A stretch of 64,000 nucleotides of DNA from Litoribacillus peritrichatus. GTDB lineage: Bacteria; Pseudomonadota; Gammaproteobacteria; Pseudomonadales; Litoribrevibacteraceae. The DNA is taken from positions 496,001 through 560,000 of the forward strand of contig NZ_BAABBN010000012.1 in NCBI RefSeq assembly GCF_039537985.1. Reading direction: 5' to 3'. Each line of letters opens with the position of its first letter. Position 1 is the first letter of the stretch. The notes under the pieces are model-generated. The model was not told the DNA's origin, made no database searches, and saw nothing but the letters and a program-made list of their open reading frames with translations. Below are positions 33,687 through 42,287 of this stretch, piece by piece. The position numbers and the translations under genes were made by a program.

Positions 33687-36593
33687 TTAAAGCCCGGCAC
33701 TGATCCAATCTCGCACAGCCTGATACTCTGCAGACGAAGTATCCCAAATAGGCACCCATATTGTTGGTGCAATGTAGCTCGGGTGCGTCGGATCGGTTGA
33801 AACAAAGTTAGGGTCATCCGGGTCCGACGAAGCATCATCAGGGTACAAAGGGTTTGCCACTTCGCGCTGTGGATGCAACGGGTTAGGGGCAATGGCATCC
33901 GACGACGCTCGTGCCAGCAATGCTGTATTATCCGGGTCTGATATATCATGAATCATAGACGCAGTGATATTAAAGTCACCCTCAATGCTGCCAGTTAAAA
34001 CAAACTTAGTGAATTCAAAGCCACCATTTAGCGGGCCTGAGACGCCACTTCCCCCAAACGGTTGGTGACATCGTGAGCACCAAGTCATTATGACCGGATG
34101 CACATCGGACTCATAAAGCTCAGAACTCAACCCACTGATTGAGCTTCGAATTTCACTGACGGCATAAAAGCCATCGTCGCCAGCGCCTGTCTCATAAGGG
34201 GTATTCAGGTATTGAATCCCCAGATCGATCCACTCCGTCACCAAACGTAGCTCAGACGGGTTCAAAAAGCCCGTATGATCTGTTGTGATTTCCGATAGAT
34301 CCCCACTGGCTCTCAGTTCCTCACCAAACAACACCTCCGTTAAGAAGCTTGCCCGACTGCCGCCTCGTGAATTACTGGCACTGACCATAGGCGCTTCACG
34401 AACGACTTCCAACTCCAAACTGTCTTCGTCCATCTGTCTTATAATCGGCAGCCCGTTCTCATCCATTAACGGATCACCGATCACCAATTCATCGTAGGAC
34501 TGCAATCGGCCACGACCGGTCGTTGTATTTCTTAAATCCAAACCGGCCGACGTGGCATTATTACTGTCCGGGTCGTTATGACACACCACACAATTCGCAT
34601 CCCAGATCGGCTGAATGTGCTCTGGATAATTAATCACGCCATTCACCGGAGGGTTAGCGACACCAGAGTAATCAATCGATAAATCAGCATCCGCAGCTCT
34701 GACGGCCGGGTCAGTCCAAAAATCAACAAAACTTAAATCGGGCTTAATATCAAGACGGGTGGAATCCACACGAGTTGCGGTCTCAGCCATCGACTCACCG
34801 GACTCAGCTTCCGTCGCTAATAAAGTATTTATATGGTTTCCGGCAATGCCAGCACCATTCAGGGCACTGCCACGGCGAGGCGAGTGACAGCCATTACATG
34901 TCCGCGTTTCACCTGGGCGAACGTGTATCCAATTGGTGTGTACCTGTATGCTTCGCCCTTTTTCATCCAACACAGTAATGCCCAGCGGTGTATCGGCAGG
35001 CACTTCAAGTTTAAACGACCCATCCGGCTCTAAGGGTGCATAGCCAACGATTTCCTGCATTTCAAACATGGACTCACCAATGGACTCGCGATCCAGGCCA
35101 GGCGGCGAAGGAACCGCTCTGGTGATCCGAACAAAACGTCCGGGACGCTCCGAAGCGGCCGTCAATGCAGGATCTTTCATTACATTGAGGTCTGGGCTGC
35201 CGTCCAGCTGGGGAATATTCTCGCTCCCGACCAACATAGCACTGCCCATCAGGTTTTGACCATCCGTATCGTAAACGCTTTTCACGTTCAGAATCGCCTT
35301 ATTTTCGGCCACCAAAACTGGGTCTGCCGTTTTATCGGAAATCACATTCGGCACAGGGCGCGGCAAAACCGGGATAGCATCCGTAATAGCCACCCCTGGT
35401 GTCGGCAGGGCTAATGGTCGCATCGTGGTCTTATTCGGGTCGTACATGTACATGCCATAAGCTGGTGTACCTTCTGTCATTGCGACTTCACCAGTCAGTA
35501 CATTGGTTTCCTGCCCTTCAATAAAGGGGGTCCAGCTCACTAGAATTCTTTTGGTGCCATCCCACAGAGGGTAAGGCGTAGTAAAGCGACCGTATTGCGA
35601 AATACCCCTGCCCAGCGGGATTGAATTAGGCGAAATTTCTAACTGCCCTTGGGCACGCGTTCCCGCATAATTTGGGGCAACTTCATTATTCTCAGAGAAA
35701 TTTCGCACATCAATTTCATACAAACCACCCCCTTCATTCGTACCAGAGAGCGGCATCAGATCACTGACCACAAAACCATCTTCTGTCTCGCGGGGATGCA
35801 AAAAACTGTTTCCTGGACTGAAGGCGCCATAAAATACAAAGGTATTGGTGCCATCCGGATTCATGGTAAAGACGGGAAAATGGTTTCGGCCTCCAACATG
35901 GTCCCAACGGGAATACATGATCTCTCCGGTTGAAAGCACGGTCGGGTTACGATCATGACTTTGATTGAAGGAGATTTGCTCGATGTCGGTTCCATCGGCA
36001 TTCATGCGATGAAGCACAATCACTCTTTCACGTTCATATTCATCCAGATACTGGAAGCCTTCTTTGTTTTCGGCTTCCATCAACGCCAAGCTGGTTTGCT
36101 GACGATTCGATGAAAACACAATACGTCCGTCCGGTAGGTAAGCCGGGTCAACATCATCGCCTGCATTGGCTACCGCATCGTCCTGAATGATCCGGGATAA
36201 AGTACGTGATGCGATGTCGTACTCCCAAATATTCCAGGTACTGTCATTCGGGCCTCGCATTGAGAAAATAACCGTTGAGCCGTCGTAAGCCACTTCAGGG
36301 TCCGACACATCTCCGGCACCTTGGGTATACACTCGCGTCACATTCAGTTCAGAAGCACTGGCGGAAGCAATTTCCCGAAAATACAAATCCCCTCCCGCAT
36401 TAGTCCGAATCCCATCAGTTGGATTGCCCAGTGAATCCGTAGACCGCTTCACATATACGACCGGAAATTGTCCCTCAACAAGCAACCCATCTTCCGAAGA
36501 AGTGCCTGAGCCGGGTTCAGAAGAACAGCCTGAAATCAGCACCATTGGGAGTGATACTGAAACAACTGCTAGACAACGAGAAAAGAGCCTCAT
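33687..36593 (-). CDS. HzsA-related PD40-propeller lipoprotein with three CXXCH haem motifs
   Basis: 968 residues from the ATG at 36593, which has AGGG 8 bases upstream; the 14 extra codons to 36635 would disrupt the signal. The lipoprotein signal ends in MVLISGC (Cys23). Residues about 75-290 show PD40/TolB-like propeller repeats (DVDPAYLPDGRIVFSSNRQ). The middle region (VLDEKGRSIQVHTNWIHVRPGE) matches the domain shared with the hydrazine synthase alpha subunit. Haem motifs: CNGCH near residue 565, CVVCH near 667 and CSRCH near 838. It is probably an outer-membrane-anchored multihaem protein. Hydrazine synthesis is very unlikely because the partner subunits are missing. Confidence 0.85.
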   Translation of the reverse strand: MRLFSRCLAVVSVSLPMVLISGCSSEPGSGTSSEDGLLVEGQFPVVYVKRSTDSLGNPTDGIRTNAGGDLYFREIASASASELNVTRVYTQGAGDVSDPEVAYDGSTVIFSMRGPNDSTWNIWEYDIASRTLSRIIQDDAVANAGDDVDPAYLPDGRIVFSSNRQQTSLALMEAENKEGFQYLDEYERERVIVLHRMNADGTDIEQISFNQSHDRNPTVLSTGEIMYSRWDHVGGRNHFPVFTMNPDGTNTFVFYGAFSPGNSFLHPRETEDGFVVSDLMPLSGTNEGGGLYEIDVRNFSENNEVAPNYAGTRAQGQLEISPNSIPLGRGISQYGRFTTPYPLWDGTKRILVSWTPFIEGQETNVLTGEVAMTEGTPAYGMYMYDPNKTTMRPLALPTPGVAITDAIPVLPRPVPNVISDKTADPVLVAENKAILNVKSVYDTDGQNLMGSAMLVGSENIPQLDGSPDLNVMKDPALTAASERPGRFVRITRAVPSPPGLDRESIGESMFEMQEIVGYAPLEPDGSFKLEVPADTPLGITVLDEKGRSIQVHTNWIHVRPGETRTCNGCHSPRRGSALNGAGIAGNHINTLLATEAESGESMAETATRVDSTRLDIKPDLSFVDFWTDPAVRAADADLSIDYSGVANPPVNGVINYPEHIQPIWDANCVVCHNDPDSNNATSAGLDLRNTTTGRGRLQSYDELVIGDPLMDENGLPIIRQMDEDSLELEVVREAPMVSASNSRGGSRASFLTEVLFGEELRASGDLSEITTDHTGFLNPSELRLVTEWIDLGIQYLNTPYETGAGDDGFYAVSEIRSSISGLSSELYESDVHPVIMTWCSRCHQPFGGSGVSGPLNGGFEFTKFVLTGSIEGDFNITASMIHDISDPDNTALLARASSDAIAPNPLHPQREVANPLYPDDASSDPDDPNFVSTDPTHPSYIAPTIWVPIWDTSSAEYQAVRDWISAGL

Positions 36594-36690
36594 GATATTT
36601 ACCCTAGATTGAGATATGCCTTTATTATTAGCCATATTGAGCCTTGGCGAGTGACCGCCTTCACATATCTCTTGTTATTTTTTGAATCAA

Positions 36691-37767
36691 TCAGTTACCA
36701 GATGAAATTAAACCACTGGTCGCAAAAATCTTACCGTTCGGATCAACCACAATTGCATCATAGCCGGGCAAGGACTCAATCAAAGCCATGCCTCTTTTAG
36801 CCCCCATGACAAACAAAGACGTTGAGAGAGCATCCGTTTTCCAACCTTGAGGGCCGATAACCGTCGCACTCATCAGCCCATCCGCAGACACGCCGGTATC
36901 CGGCGACAAAATGTGATGGACCCGCTCACCACCATCAATATAAAACCGCTCATAGTCCCCGGACGTAGACACAGCTACATCCTCCAGTGGAATCCGAGCA
37001 ATAGGAGTATCCTCAGATCTTGGATGCCTGATCCCCAGCATCCAGGAGTACCCCTTTTTCTGCCCTAAAACATAGGAGTCACCGCCTAATGAAAAATAGG
37101 CAGAGCGAACGCCACGCGCTTTTAATAGTCTCAAGAGCGCATCTATTGCCTCACCTTTAGCGATCCCTCCAAGGTCAATTTTGACTCTTGAATCCGCCAA
37201 CTGAACCTGCATTTTTTCGACATCCAACTGAACATTAGTATAGTTAATGGCATCTAAGTGGGCCTGCAACTGGTCTGTATTTGGCCGTTGATGTTTCCGG
37301 AAATCGTATAAATAGCCCACCGATGCGAAGGTAATATCAAACGCACCACCAGTCAGTTCAGAAATTTGTCGCGCCCGAGCCAATAAATCAAAGGTCGAGC
37401 CATCAACCGACACAAAAGAAGTACCACTTTGATTAATATTCCAAACATCACTTCGCTCAATCCAGGGACTCCAGCGAGCTTCAAGGACATTCAGCTTGGC
37501 GAGGCAAGCATCAAAAATTTCGCGACCATTTTGCCCTGACGGAACAGCCAGCTCCATCCTAAATAAGGTCCCCATGGACTTGCTTTGGAAGGTTTTATAT
37601 TCGGAGCCGTCCTCAGCTGTATGAGTAAACGCCACAGCCTCAATCGCAGCAAAGAAAAACACGCTACCGATCAAAGTAACAACAATAGAATTGATGACAC
37701 ATTTAACAAGAAAAGTAACAAGAAAAGCGAGACGAGACTCACCGGAAGAAAGGGGTAACGAATTCAA
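36691..37767 (-). CDS. apbE: FAD:protein FMN transferase (ApbE)
   Basis: 358 residues, starting at TTG 37767 (no in-frame ATG is available before the domain). A membrane helix at about residues 25-48 anchors or exports it. ApbE motifs: ELTGGAFDITFASVGYLYDF, KIDLGGIAKGEAIDALL, SLGGDSYVLG, VSTSGDYERF with ERVHHILSPDTG, and TDALSTSLFVMG with the Mg2+-binding Asp. The enzyme moves FMN from FAD to a Ser/Thr of periplasmic proteins. No known substrate such as NqrC, RnfG or an FMN-binding domain is encoded in the window, so its client is probably in this operon. It is the first gene of the long minus-strand run. Confidence 0.92.
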   Translation of the reverse strand: MNSLPLSSGESRLAFLVTFLVKCVINSIVVTLIGSVFFFAAIEAVAFTHTAEDGSEYKTFQSKSMGTLFRMELAVPSGQNGREIFDACLAKLNVLEARWSPWIERSDVWNINQSGTSFVSVDGSTFDLLARARQISELTGGAFDITFASVGYLYDFRKHQRPNTDQLQAHLDAINYTNVQLDVEKMQVQLADSRVKIDLGGIAKGEAIDALLRLLKARGVRSAYFSLGGDSYVLGQKKGYSWMLGIRHPRSEDTPIARIPLEDVAVSTSGDYERFYIDGGERVHHILSPDTGVSADGLMSATVIGPQGWKTDALSTSLFVMGAKRGMALIESLPGYDAIVVDPNGKIFATSGLISSGN

Positions 37768-37825
37768 TTTAGATTTCCATATCTTTGGACCAAGGGTCCA
37801 TCACTGAACTGGTTTAACAGACATT

Positions 37826-37867
37826 AAAAAGCCACCTGTTACTGCCTTCACAATCGCAGGTGGCTTT
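37826..37867 (-). terminator. Terminator of the MoxR-VWA operon
   Basis: AAAGCCACCTG (37828-37838) and CAGGTGGCTTT (37857-37867) form an 11-bp stem with an 18-base loop; on the minus strand it is followed by a T-run. It separates the MoxR-VWA pair from apbE. Confidence 0.85.
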
Positions 37868-37933
37868 CTAATAGTAGCATTAATCGAGCCAATGAATCTC
37901 AATTCAGGTCACATATTTCGAAAGTGAACCAAA

Positions 37934-39112
37934 TTATTTATTCAAATCCTTCATTGCCCGCTCCATGCCTTCAATCGTCATTGGGTACATACGATCAGAA
38001 ATAAGTTCACTCATGATCTGAATTGAGCCGCCCCATCCCCATTGACTTTCCGGCAGAGGGTTAAGCCAGGCCACTTTATCGTAGTGATCCACAATTCGCT
38101 GCATCCAGGCTGCACCGGGTTCATCATTCCAGTGTTCCACACTGCCGCCGGAATGAGTAATTTCATAAGGCGCCATAGATGCATCGCCAATAAAGATGAC
38201 TTTGTAGTCCGAAGCATACTTATGAATGATGTCATAAGTATCCATTCGCTCAGCACCGCGACGTAAGTTATTCTTCCACACAGATTCGTATAAACAGTTA
38301 TGGAAATAAAAATATTCCATGTGCTTAAACTCTGTCTTGGCTGCAGAGAATAACTCCTCACAAACCCGAACGTGCGGGTCCATCGAACCACCCACATCAA
38401 AGAACAACAACACTTTCACTTTGTTCTTTCGTTCTGGCACCAGTTTTAAATCGAGATAACCGGCATTTTTCGCGGTGGACTCAATGGTATCATCCAAATC
38501 CAGAATTTCTTCTGCACCATCCCGGGCAAACTTTCTCAAACGACGAAGCGCCACCTGAATGTTACGAATACCCAAAGCAATGGAATCATCCAGATCACGA
38601 AACGTTCTCTGCTCCCAAACTTTGGCGGCTTTCTTATGACGAGATTTCTCTTGGCCAATCCGAATGCCTTCCGGGTTATAACCGTTTGCACCAAAAGGTG
38701 ACGTTCCGCCAGTTCCGATCCAACGGTTACCGCCTTGGTGACGCTCTTTCTGCTCTTCCAAACGCTTCTTCAGAGTTTCCATCAGCTCTTCAAACCCACC
38801 CAGGGATTCAATTTGAGCCTTTTCTTCCTCAGTCAGCATTTTTTCGAGTTCTTTGCGCAGCCAGTCATCCGGAATACTCGCATCAAACAGATCATCCAGC
38901 ATTTCAATGCCTTCAAAATAAGAGCCAAACGCCTTATCGAAGCGATCAAAATATTTTTCGTCTTTTACCATGACAGTACGGCTGAGCAAATAAAACTCAT
39001 CCAGATCCGCAAAAGCTAGCTTGTGCTCCAGAGCTTCCAGCAAATCCAGAAACTCACGGATAGTGACAGGCACTTTCGCTCTGCGAACCTCATAAAAGAA
39101 GTCGACCAACAT
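37934..39112 (-). CDS. CoxE-like VWA-domain protein
   Basis: 392 residues. The C-terminal half is a von Willebrand A domain of the CoxE type: LLFFDVGGSMDPHVRVCEEL (MIDAS as DxGxS), then KVIFIGDASMAPYE and AWLNPLPESQWGWGGS. The N-terminal half is helical and charged with a coiled-coil stretch (about 120-150). CoxE-like VWA proteins work with MoxR AAA+ ATPases as chaperones that insert metals or remodel complexes. It lies 15 bases behind the MoxR gene, forming the usual pair. The client is not identified; the redox gene run just downstream is one candidate. Confidence 0.9.
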   Translation of the reverse strand: MLVDFFYEVRRAKVPVTIREFLDLLEALEHKLAFADLDEFYLLSRTVMVKDEKYFDRFDKAFGSYFEGIEMLDDLFDASIPDDWLRKELEKMLTEEEKAQIESLGGFEELMETLKKRLEEQKERHQGGNRWIGTGGTSPFGANGYNPEGIRIGQEKSRHKKAAKVWEQRTFRDLDDSIALGIRNIQVALRRLRKFARDGAEEILDLDDTIESTAKNAGYLDLKLVPERKNKVKVLLFFDVGGSMDPHVRVCEELFSAAKTEFKHMEYFYFHNCLYESVWKNNLRRGAERMDTYDIIHKYASDYKVIFIGDASMAPYEITHSGGSVEHWNDEPGAAWMQRIVDHYDKVAWLNPLPESQWGWGGSIQIMSELISDRMYPMTIEGMERAMKDLNK

Positions 39113-39127
39113 AATCAGGCCTCTGCT

Positions 39128-39982
39128 TTAGTTTCGGTTATTCGTAGCTCTTCGGCTCATAAAAGCCAACCGGTCTAACAAATGGACATCCTGTTCGTTC
39201 TTTAGCAGTGCACCATACAAAGGAGGGATGGCTTTGGCACTGTCTTTTTCCAGCAACGCTTCAGAAGATAAATTATCCGCCATTAATAACTTCAACCAAT
39301 CAATCAGTTCAGACGTGGAAGGCTTCTTTTTCAAACCAGGCACTTTACGAACATCAAAGAACAAGTCCAACGCATCGCGAACCAAATTCTGCTGAATTTC
39401 GGGATAATGCACTTTAACGATTTCTTCCATGGTGTCTTTATTCGGGAACTGAATGTAGTGGAAGAAACAACGACGCAAGAACGCATCCGGCAGTTCTTTT
39501 TCATTATTTGAAGTAATAATGATAATCGGGCGCGTTTTCGCTTTAATGGTTTCCTGTGTTTCATACACATGGAATTCCATTTTATCGATCTCTAATAACA
39601 AATCGTTCGGGAACTCAATGTCTGCCTTATCGATTTCATCAATCAGCAAAACTACTTGCTCTTCAGACTCAAAGGCTTCCCAAAGTTTACCTTTCTTAAT
39701 GTAGTTTTTGATATCGTGCACACGATCTACACCCAACTGCGAATCGCGCAAACGCGAAACCGCATCGTACTCATACAAACCTTGGTGTGCCTTGGTCGTA
39801 GACTTAATGTGCCATTGAATCAATCTGGTATTCAAAGACGCTGCCAACTCTTCAGCCAGCATGGTTTTACCTGTGCCAGGCTCACCTTTAATCAACAAAG
39901 GACGCTGTAGCGTAATCGCTGCATTCACTGCGGTTCTCAGTTCATCCGTAGCTACGTAATCATTGGTGCCTTCAAATTTCAT
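39128..39982 (-). CDS. MoxR-family AAA+ ATPase
   Basis: 284 residues from the ATG at 39982, with AGAGGT 7 bases upstream (the longer frame to 40006 adds eight residues without a ribosome binding site). Walker A GEPGTGKTML, Walker B VVLLIDEIDKAD, sensor 1 IIITSNNEKELPDAFLRRC. MoxR proteins act with VWA partners on protein complexes in the cytoplasm. It is the first gene of a two-gene operon and divergent from cysK across about 270 bases. Confidence 0.94.
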   Translation of the reverse strand: MKFEGTNDYVATDELRTAVNAAITLQRPLLIKGEPGTGKTMLAEELAASLNTRLIQWHIKSTTKAHQGLYEYDAVSRLRDSQLGVDRVHDIKNYIKKGKLWEAFESEEQVVLLIDEIDKADIEFPNDLLLEIDKMEFHVYETQETIKAKTRPIIIITSNNEKELPDAFLRRCFFHYIQFPNKDTMEEIVKVHYPEIQQNLVRDALDLFFDVRKVPGLKKKPSTSELIDWLKLLMADNLSSEALLEKDSAKAIPPLYGALLKNEQDVHLLDRLAFMSRRATNNRN

Positions 39983-40254
39983 CGTACAACCTCTAAAGCG
40001 GATCAAATATAGTTGATATATTAACTAGTTCATTCATCAACCACAATCTTACCTTGATAAACGGCCGAATTTATCCACCACTTCACCTACCAACGATGAA
40101 AAAAACCAAAAAAAGAGGAACTTCAACCCACTTTCCTTTTCTCAGTAAGCGTCAACCTGTACAGTCTGTACTGAACAGCTGAAACCACATAAAAGCTGTC
40201 GTATTCGAAAGACACAGACTCGAAACTCACAAACAGATTTAGGAAGGAACGATC

Positions 40255-41223
40255 ATGGCTAAGGTTTTTGAAGACAATTCTCTCTCCATCGGACACACCC
40301 CCCTCGTTAAAATCAATCGAATCGGAAATGGCAACATCCTTGCTAAAGTTGAGAGCAGAAACCCGGCAGGCAGTGTAAAATGTCGTATTGGGGCTGCGAT
40401 GATCTGGGCTGCAGAAAAAAGCGGAAAGCTAAAATCAGGCATGGAATTAGTAGAGCCAACCAGCGGCAACACAGGCATTGCACTGGCGTTTGTCGCCGCA
40501 TCACGTGGTTATAAGCTTACCCTGACCATGCCCAACACCATGAGCATTGAGCGCCGTAAAGTCATGAAAGCACTGGGCGCTAACATTGTATTAACCGAAG
40601 GAGCAAAAGGCATGAAAGGAGCTATTGCGAAAGCGGAAGAACTGATCGCAGAAGCACCAGAAAGCCGCTTAATGCTGCAGCAATTTGAAAACCCGGCTAA
40701 CCCGAGCATTCATGAACAAACCACCGGCCCTGAAATTTGGGAAGACACCGATGGTAACGTGGATATTTTTGTTGCTGGCGTGGGGACTGGCGGAACCATT
40801 TCCGGTGTAAGCAATTACATCAAGAACACTCAAGGGAAAGCCCTTCTTTCCGTCGCGGTAGAACCGGTTGCCTCTCCTATCATCAGCCAGACATTAGCAA
40901 AAGAAGAACTCAAACCTGCGCCTCATAAAATTCAGGGCATTGGCGCTGGTTTTGTACCTGCTAATCTGAACCTTGATTTGGTGGATGCCGTTGAACAGGT
41001 AGACAACGAAGAATCCATTGCGATGGCTCAACGGCTGATGAAAGAAGAAGGCATTTTGGCTGGCATTTCCAGTGGAGCAGCAATGGTTGCCGCTGAAAGA
41101 CTTTCTTTGAAAGCGGAAAACAAAGACAAGACGATTGTCGTTATTTTGCCTGACTCAGGTGAACGCTATCTTTCTTCCGTACTTTTCGACGGCATGTTTA
41201 CTGAAAACGAAACGGTTCAGTAA
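40255..41223 (+). CDS. cysK: Cysteine synthase A
   Basis: 322 residues. AAGGAAGGA precedes the ATG. PLP-binding Lys42 lies in NPAGSVKCRIG, the phosphate loop is GVGTGGTISG, and the substrate loop PTSGNTGIALAFVAASRG and the TEGAKGMKGAI segment match CysK rather than CysM. The protein makes L-cysteine from O-acetylserine and sulfide. The C-terminal part (EEGILAGISSGAA and VVILPDSGERYLS) is complete. It is a single gene with a strong terminator. Confidence 0.95.
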   Translation: MAKVFEDNSLSIGHTPLVKINRIGNGNILAKVESRNPAGSVKCRIGAAMIWAAEKSGKLKSGMELVEPTSGNTGIALAFVAASRGYKLTLTMPNTMSIERRKVMKALGANIVLTEGAKGMKGAIAKAEELIAEAPESRLMLQQFENPANPSIHEQTTGPEIWEDTDGNVDIFVAGVGTGGTISGVSNYIKNTQGKALLSVAVEPVASPIISQTLAKEELKPAPHKIQGIGAGFVPANLNLDLVDAVEQVDNEESIAMAQRLMKEEGILAGISSGAAMVAAERLSLKAENKDKTIVVILPDSGERYLSSVLFDGMFTENETVQ

Positions 41224-41240
41224 GCAACTTCGAAACACCA

Positions 41241-41275
41241 TGGAAAGAGCCTGAGCTATCTTCAGGCTCTTTCCA
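41241..41275. terminator. Strong hairpin terminator after cysK
   Basis: TGGAAAGAGCCTGA (41241-41254) and TCAGGCTCTTTCCA (41262-41275) form a perfect 14-bp stem with a 7-base loop, between the convergent cysK and amidotransferase genes. Confidence 0.85.
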
Positions 41276-41316
41276 TTTGCCCTATCATTCCAACAAGCGT
41301 AAGCTGCATCATTAAA

Positions 41317-42099
41317 TCAGGCCTCGCCCTCAACACGGCAAACCAGCTCACCTTGCCGAAAAACCACCAACTCCCCTGCTTTCATCTGATGCCATTCTTC
41401 ATCATGGGTCAATGGTTCTGTCGCAACGACCGTCACCACATCATTAGGCGTCGTCTCTGTACCAAAATCCACCTGCAATTCCACATCTTTCAGTTTCGCC
41501 TCACCAAACGGCGCTCTGCGAGTAATCCAAGACAGTTTGGTGGTGCAGTATGCGTATAAGTACACTGAGTCAGACATCAGCATATTAAACACGCCCAGTG
41601 ACCGCAAATGATCCAGCTTTGGCTTCATCTGAAAAGCAAAGTCACACTTTTCGGTTTCATCCGGGTTAATTTGTGAAATCTGACTCAGTAACCAACAAAA
41701 AGCATGTTCGCTATCCGTTTCTCCCACCGGTGAGTACATCTCACAGGGCAAACTTTCAAACTGTTTTAATTGACCATTGTGCGCATAACACCAGTGCTTA
41801 CCCCATAACTCACGAGAAAAAGGGTGGGTATTTTCAAGTTTAATACCGCCCGAGTTTGCCTGCCTGATATGGCTGATTACAGTGTTACTTTTCATTGGGT
41901 AGTCTTTTATCAAACGAGCCAATACGGAATCACAACACGGCTCCGGGTCTATAAACGAACGAAAGCCTTTGCCCTCGTAAAACCCTATGCCCCAACCATC
42001 TTTATGAGGGCCAGTACGCCCGCCTCGCTCCAACAATCCCGAAAAACTAAAACAGATATCAGTCGGAACATTGGCACTCATGCCTAATAACTCACACAT
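41317..42099 (-). CDS. Class II glutamine amidotransferase (YafJ-like)
   Basis: 260 residues from the ATG at 42099. This start is decided by chemistry: Met-Cys-Glu-Leu-Leu places the nucleophile Cys at position 2, as required for N-terminal nucleophile amidotransferases, and GAGG lies upstream. Motifs: GGRTGPHKDGWGIGFY, SHIRQANSGG and ENTHPFSRELWGKHWCYAHNGQL. The protein hydrolyses glutamine or a gamma-glutamyl compound in the cytoplasm; no synthetase domain is attached, and the physiological substrate of the YafJ branch is not established. Upstream frame to 42153 is ignored. Confidence 0.9.
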   Translation of the reverse strand: MCELLGMSANVPTDICFSFSGLLERGGRTGPHKDGWGIGFYEGKGFRSFIDPEPCCDSVLARLIKDYPMKSNTVISHIRQANSGGIKLENTHPFSRELWGKHWCYAHNGQLKQFESLPCEMYSPVGETDSEHAFCWLLSQISQINPDETEKCDFAFQMKPKLDHLRSLGVFNMLMSDSVYLYAYCTTKLSWITRRAPFGEAKLKDVELQVDFGTETTPNDVVTVVATEPLTHDEEWHQMKAGELVVFRQGELVCRVEGEA

Positions 42100-42234
42100 T
42101 CTCAACCTCGATAAATGCTGAAAAAATAAAGAATAAGAATCTAAACATACCACTTATTTCAATTTAAAGAAGTAAATTAAAACCAGCTTCAGTGCATCTT
42201 CCTATATGATCAATTTATCGAAAAGACACGCACT

Positions 42235-42257
42235 AAAAAGGCCTCCGAAGAGACCTT
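42235..42257 (-). terminator. Rho-independent terminator with UUCG loop
   Basis: On the minus strand AAGGTCTC, TTCG loop, GAGGCCTT then TTTAG; eight pairs including one T-G wobble. It lies 31 bases beyond the stop of the large VWA gene. Confidence 0.85.
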
Positions 42258-42287
42258 ATCTGATGCCATCCGCTGCTTGGGCAGAAG

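Noticed and set aside
33687..36593. Hydrazine synthase and anammox metabolism
   Set aside because: Only the HzsA-like middle domain and CXXCH motifs are shared. The beta/gamma subunits and hydrazine dehydrogenase are absent, and the organism is a gammaproteobacterium.
37672..37730. Short 12-bp repeat in the apbE membrane helix
   Set aside because: AACAAGAAAAG occurs twice because the protein repeats Phe-Leu-Val in a hydrophobic helix; coding constraint explains it.
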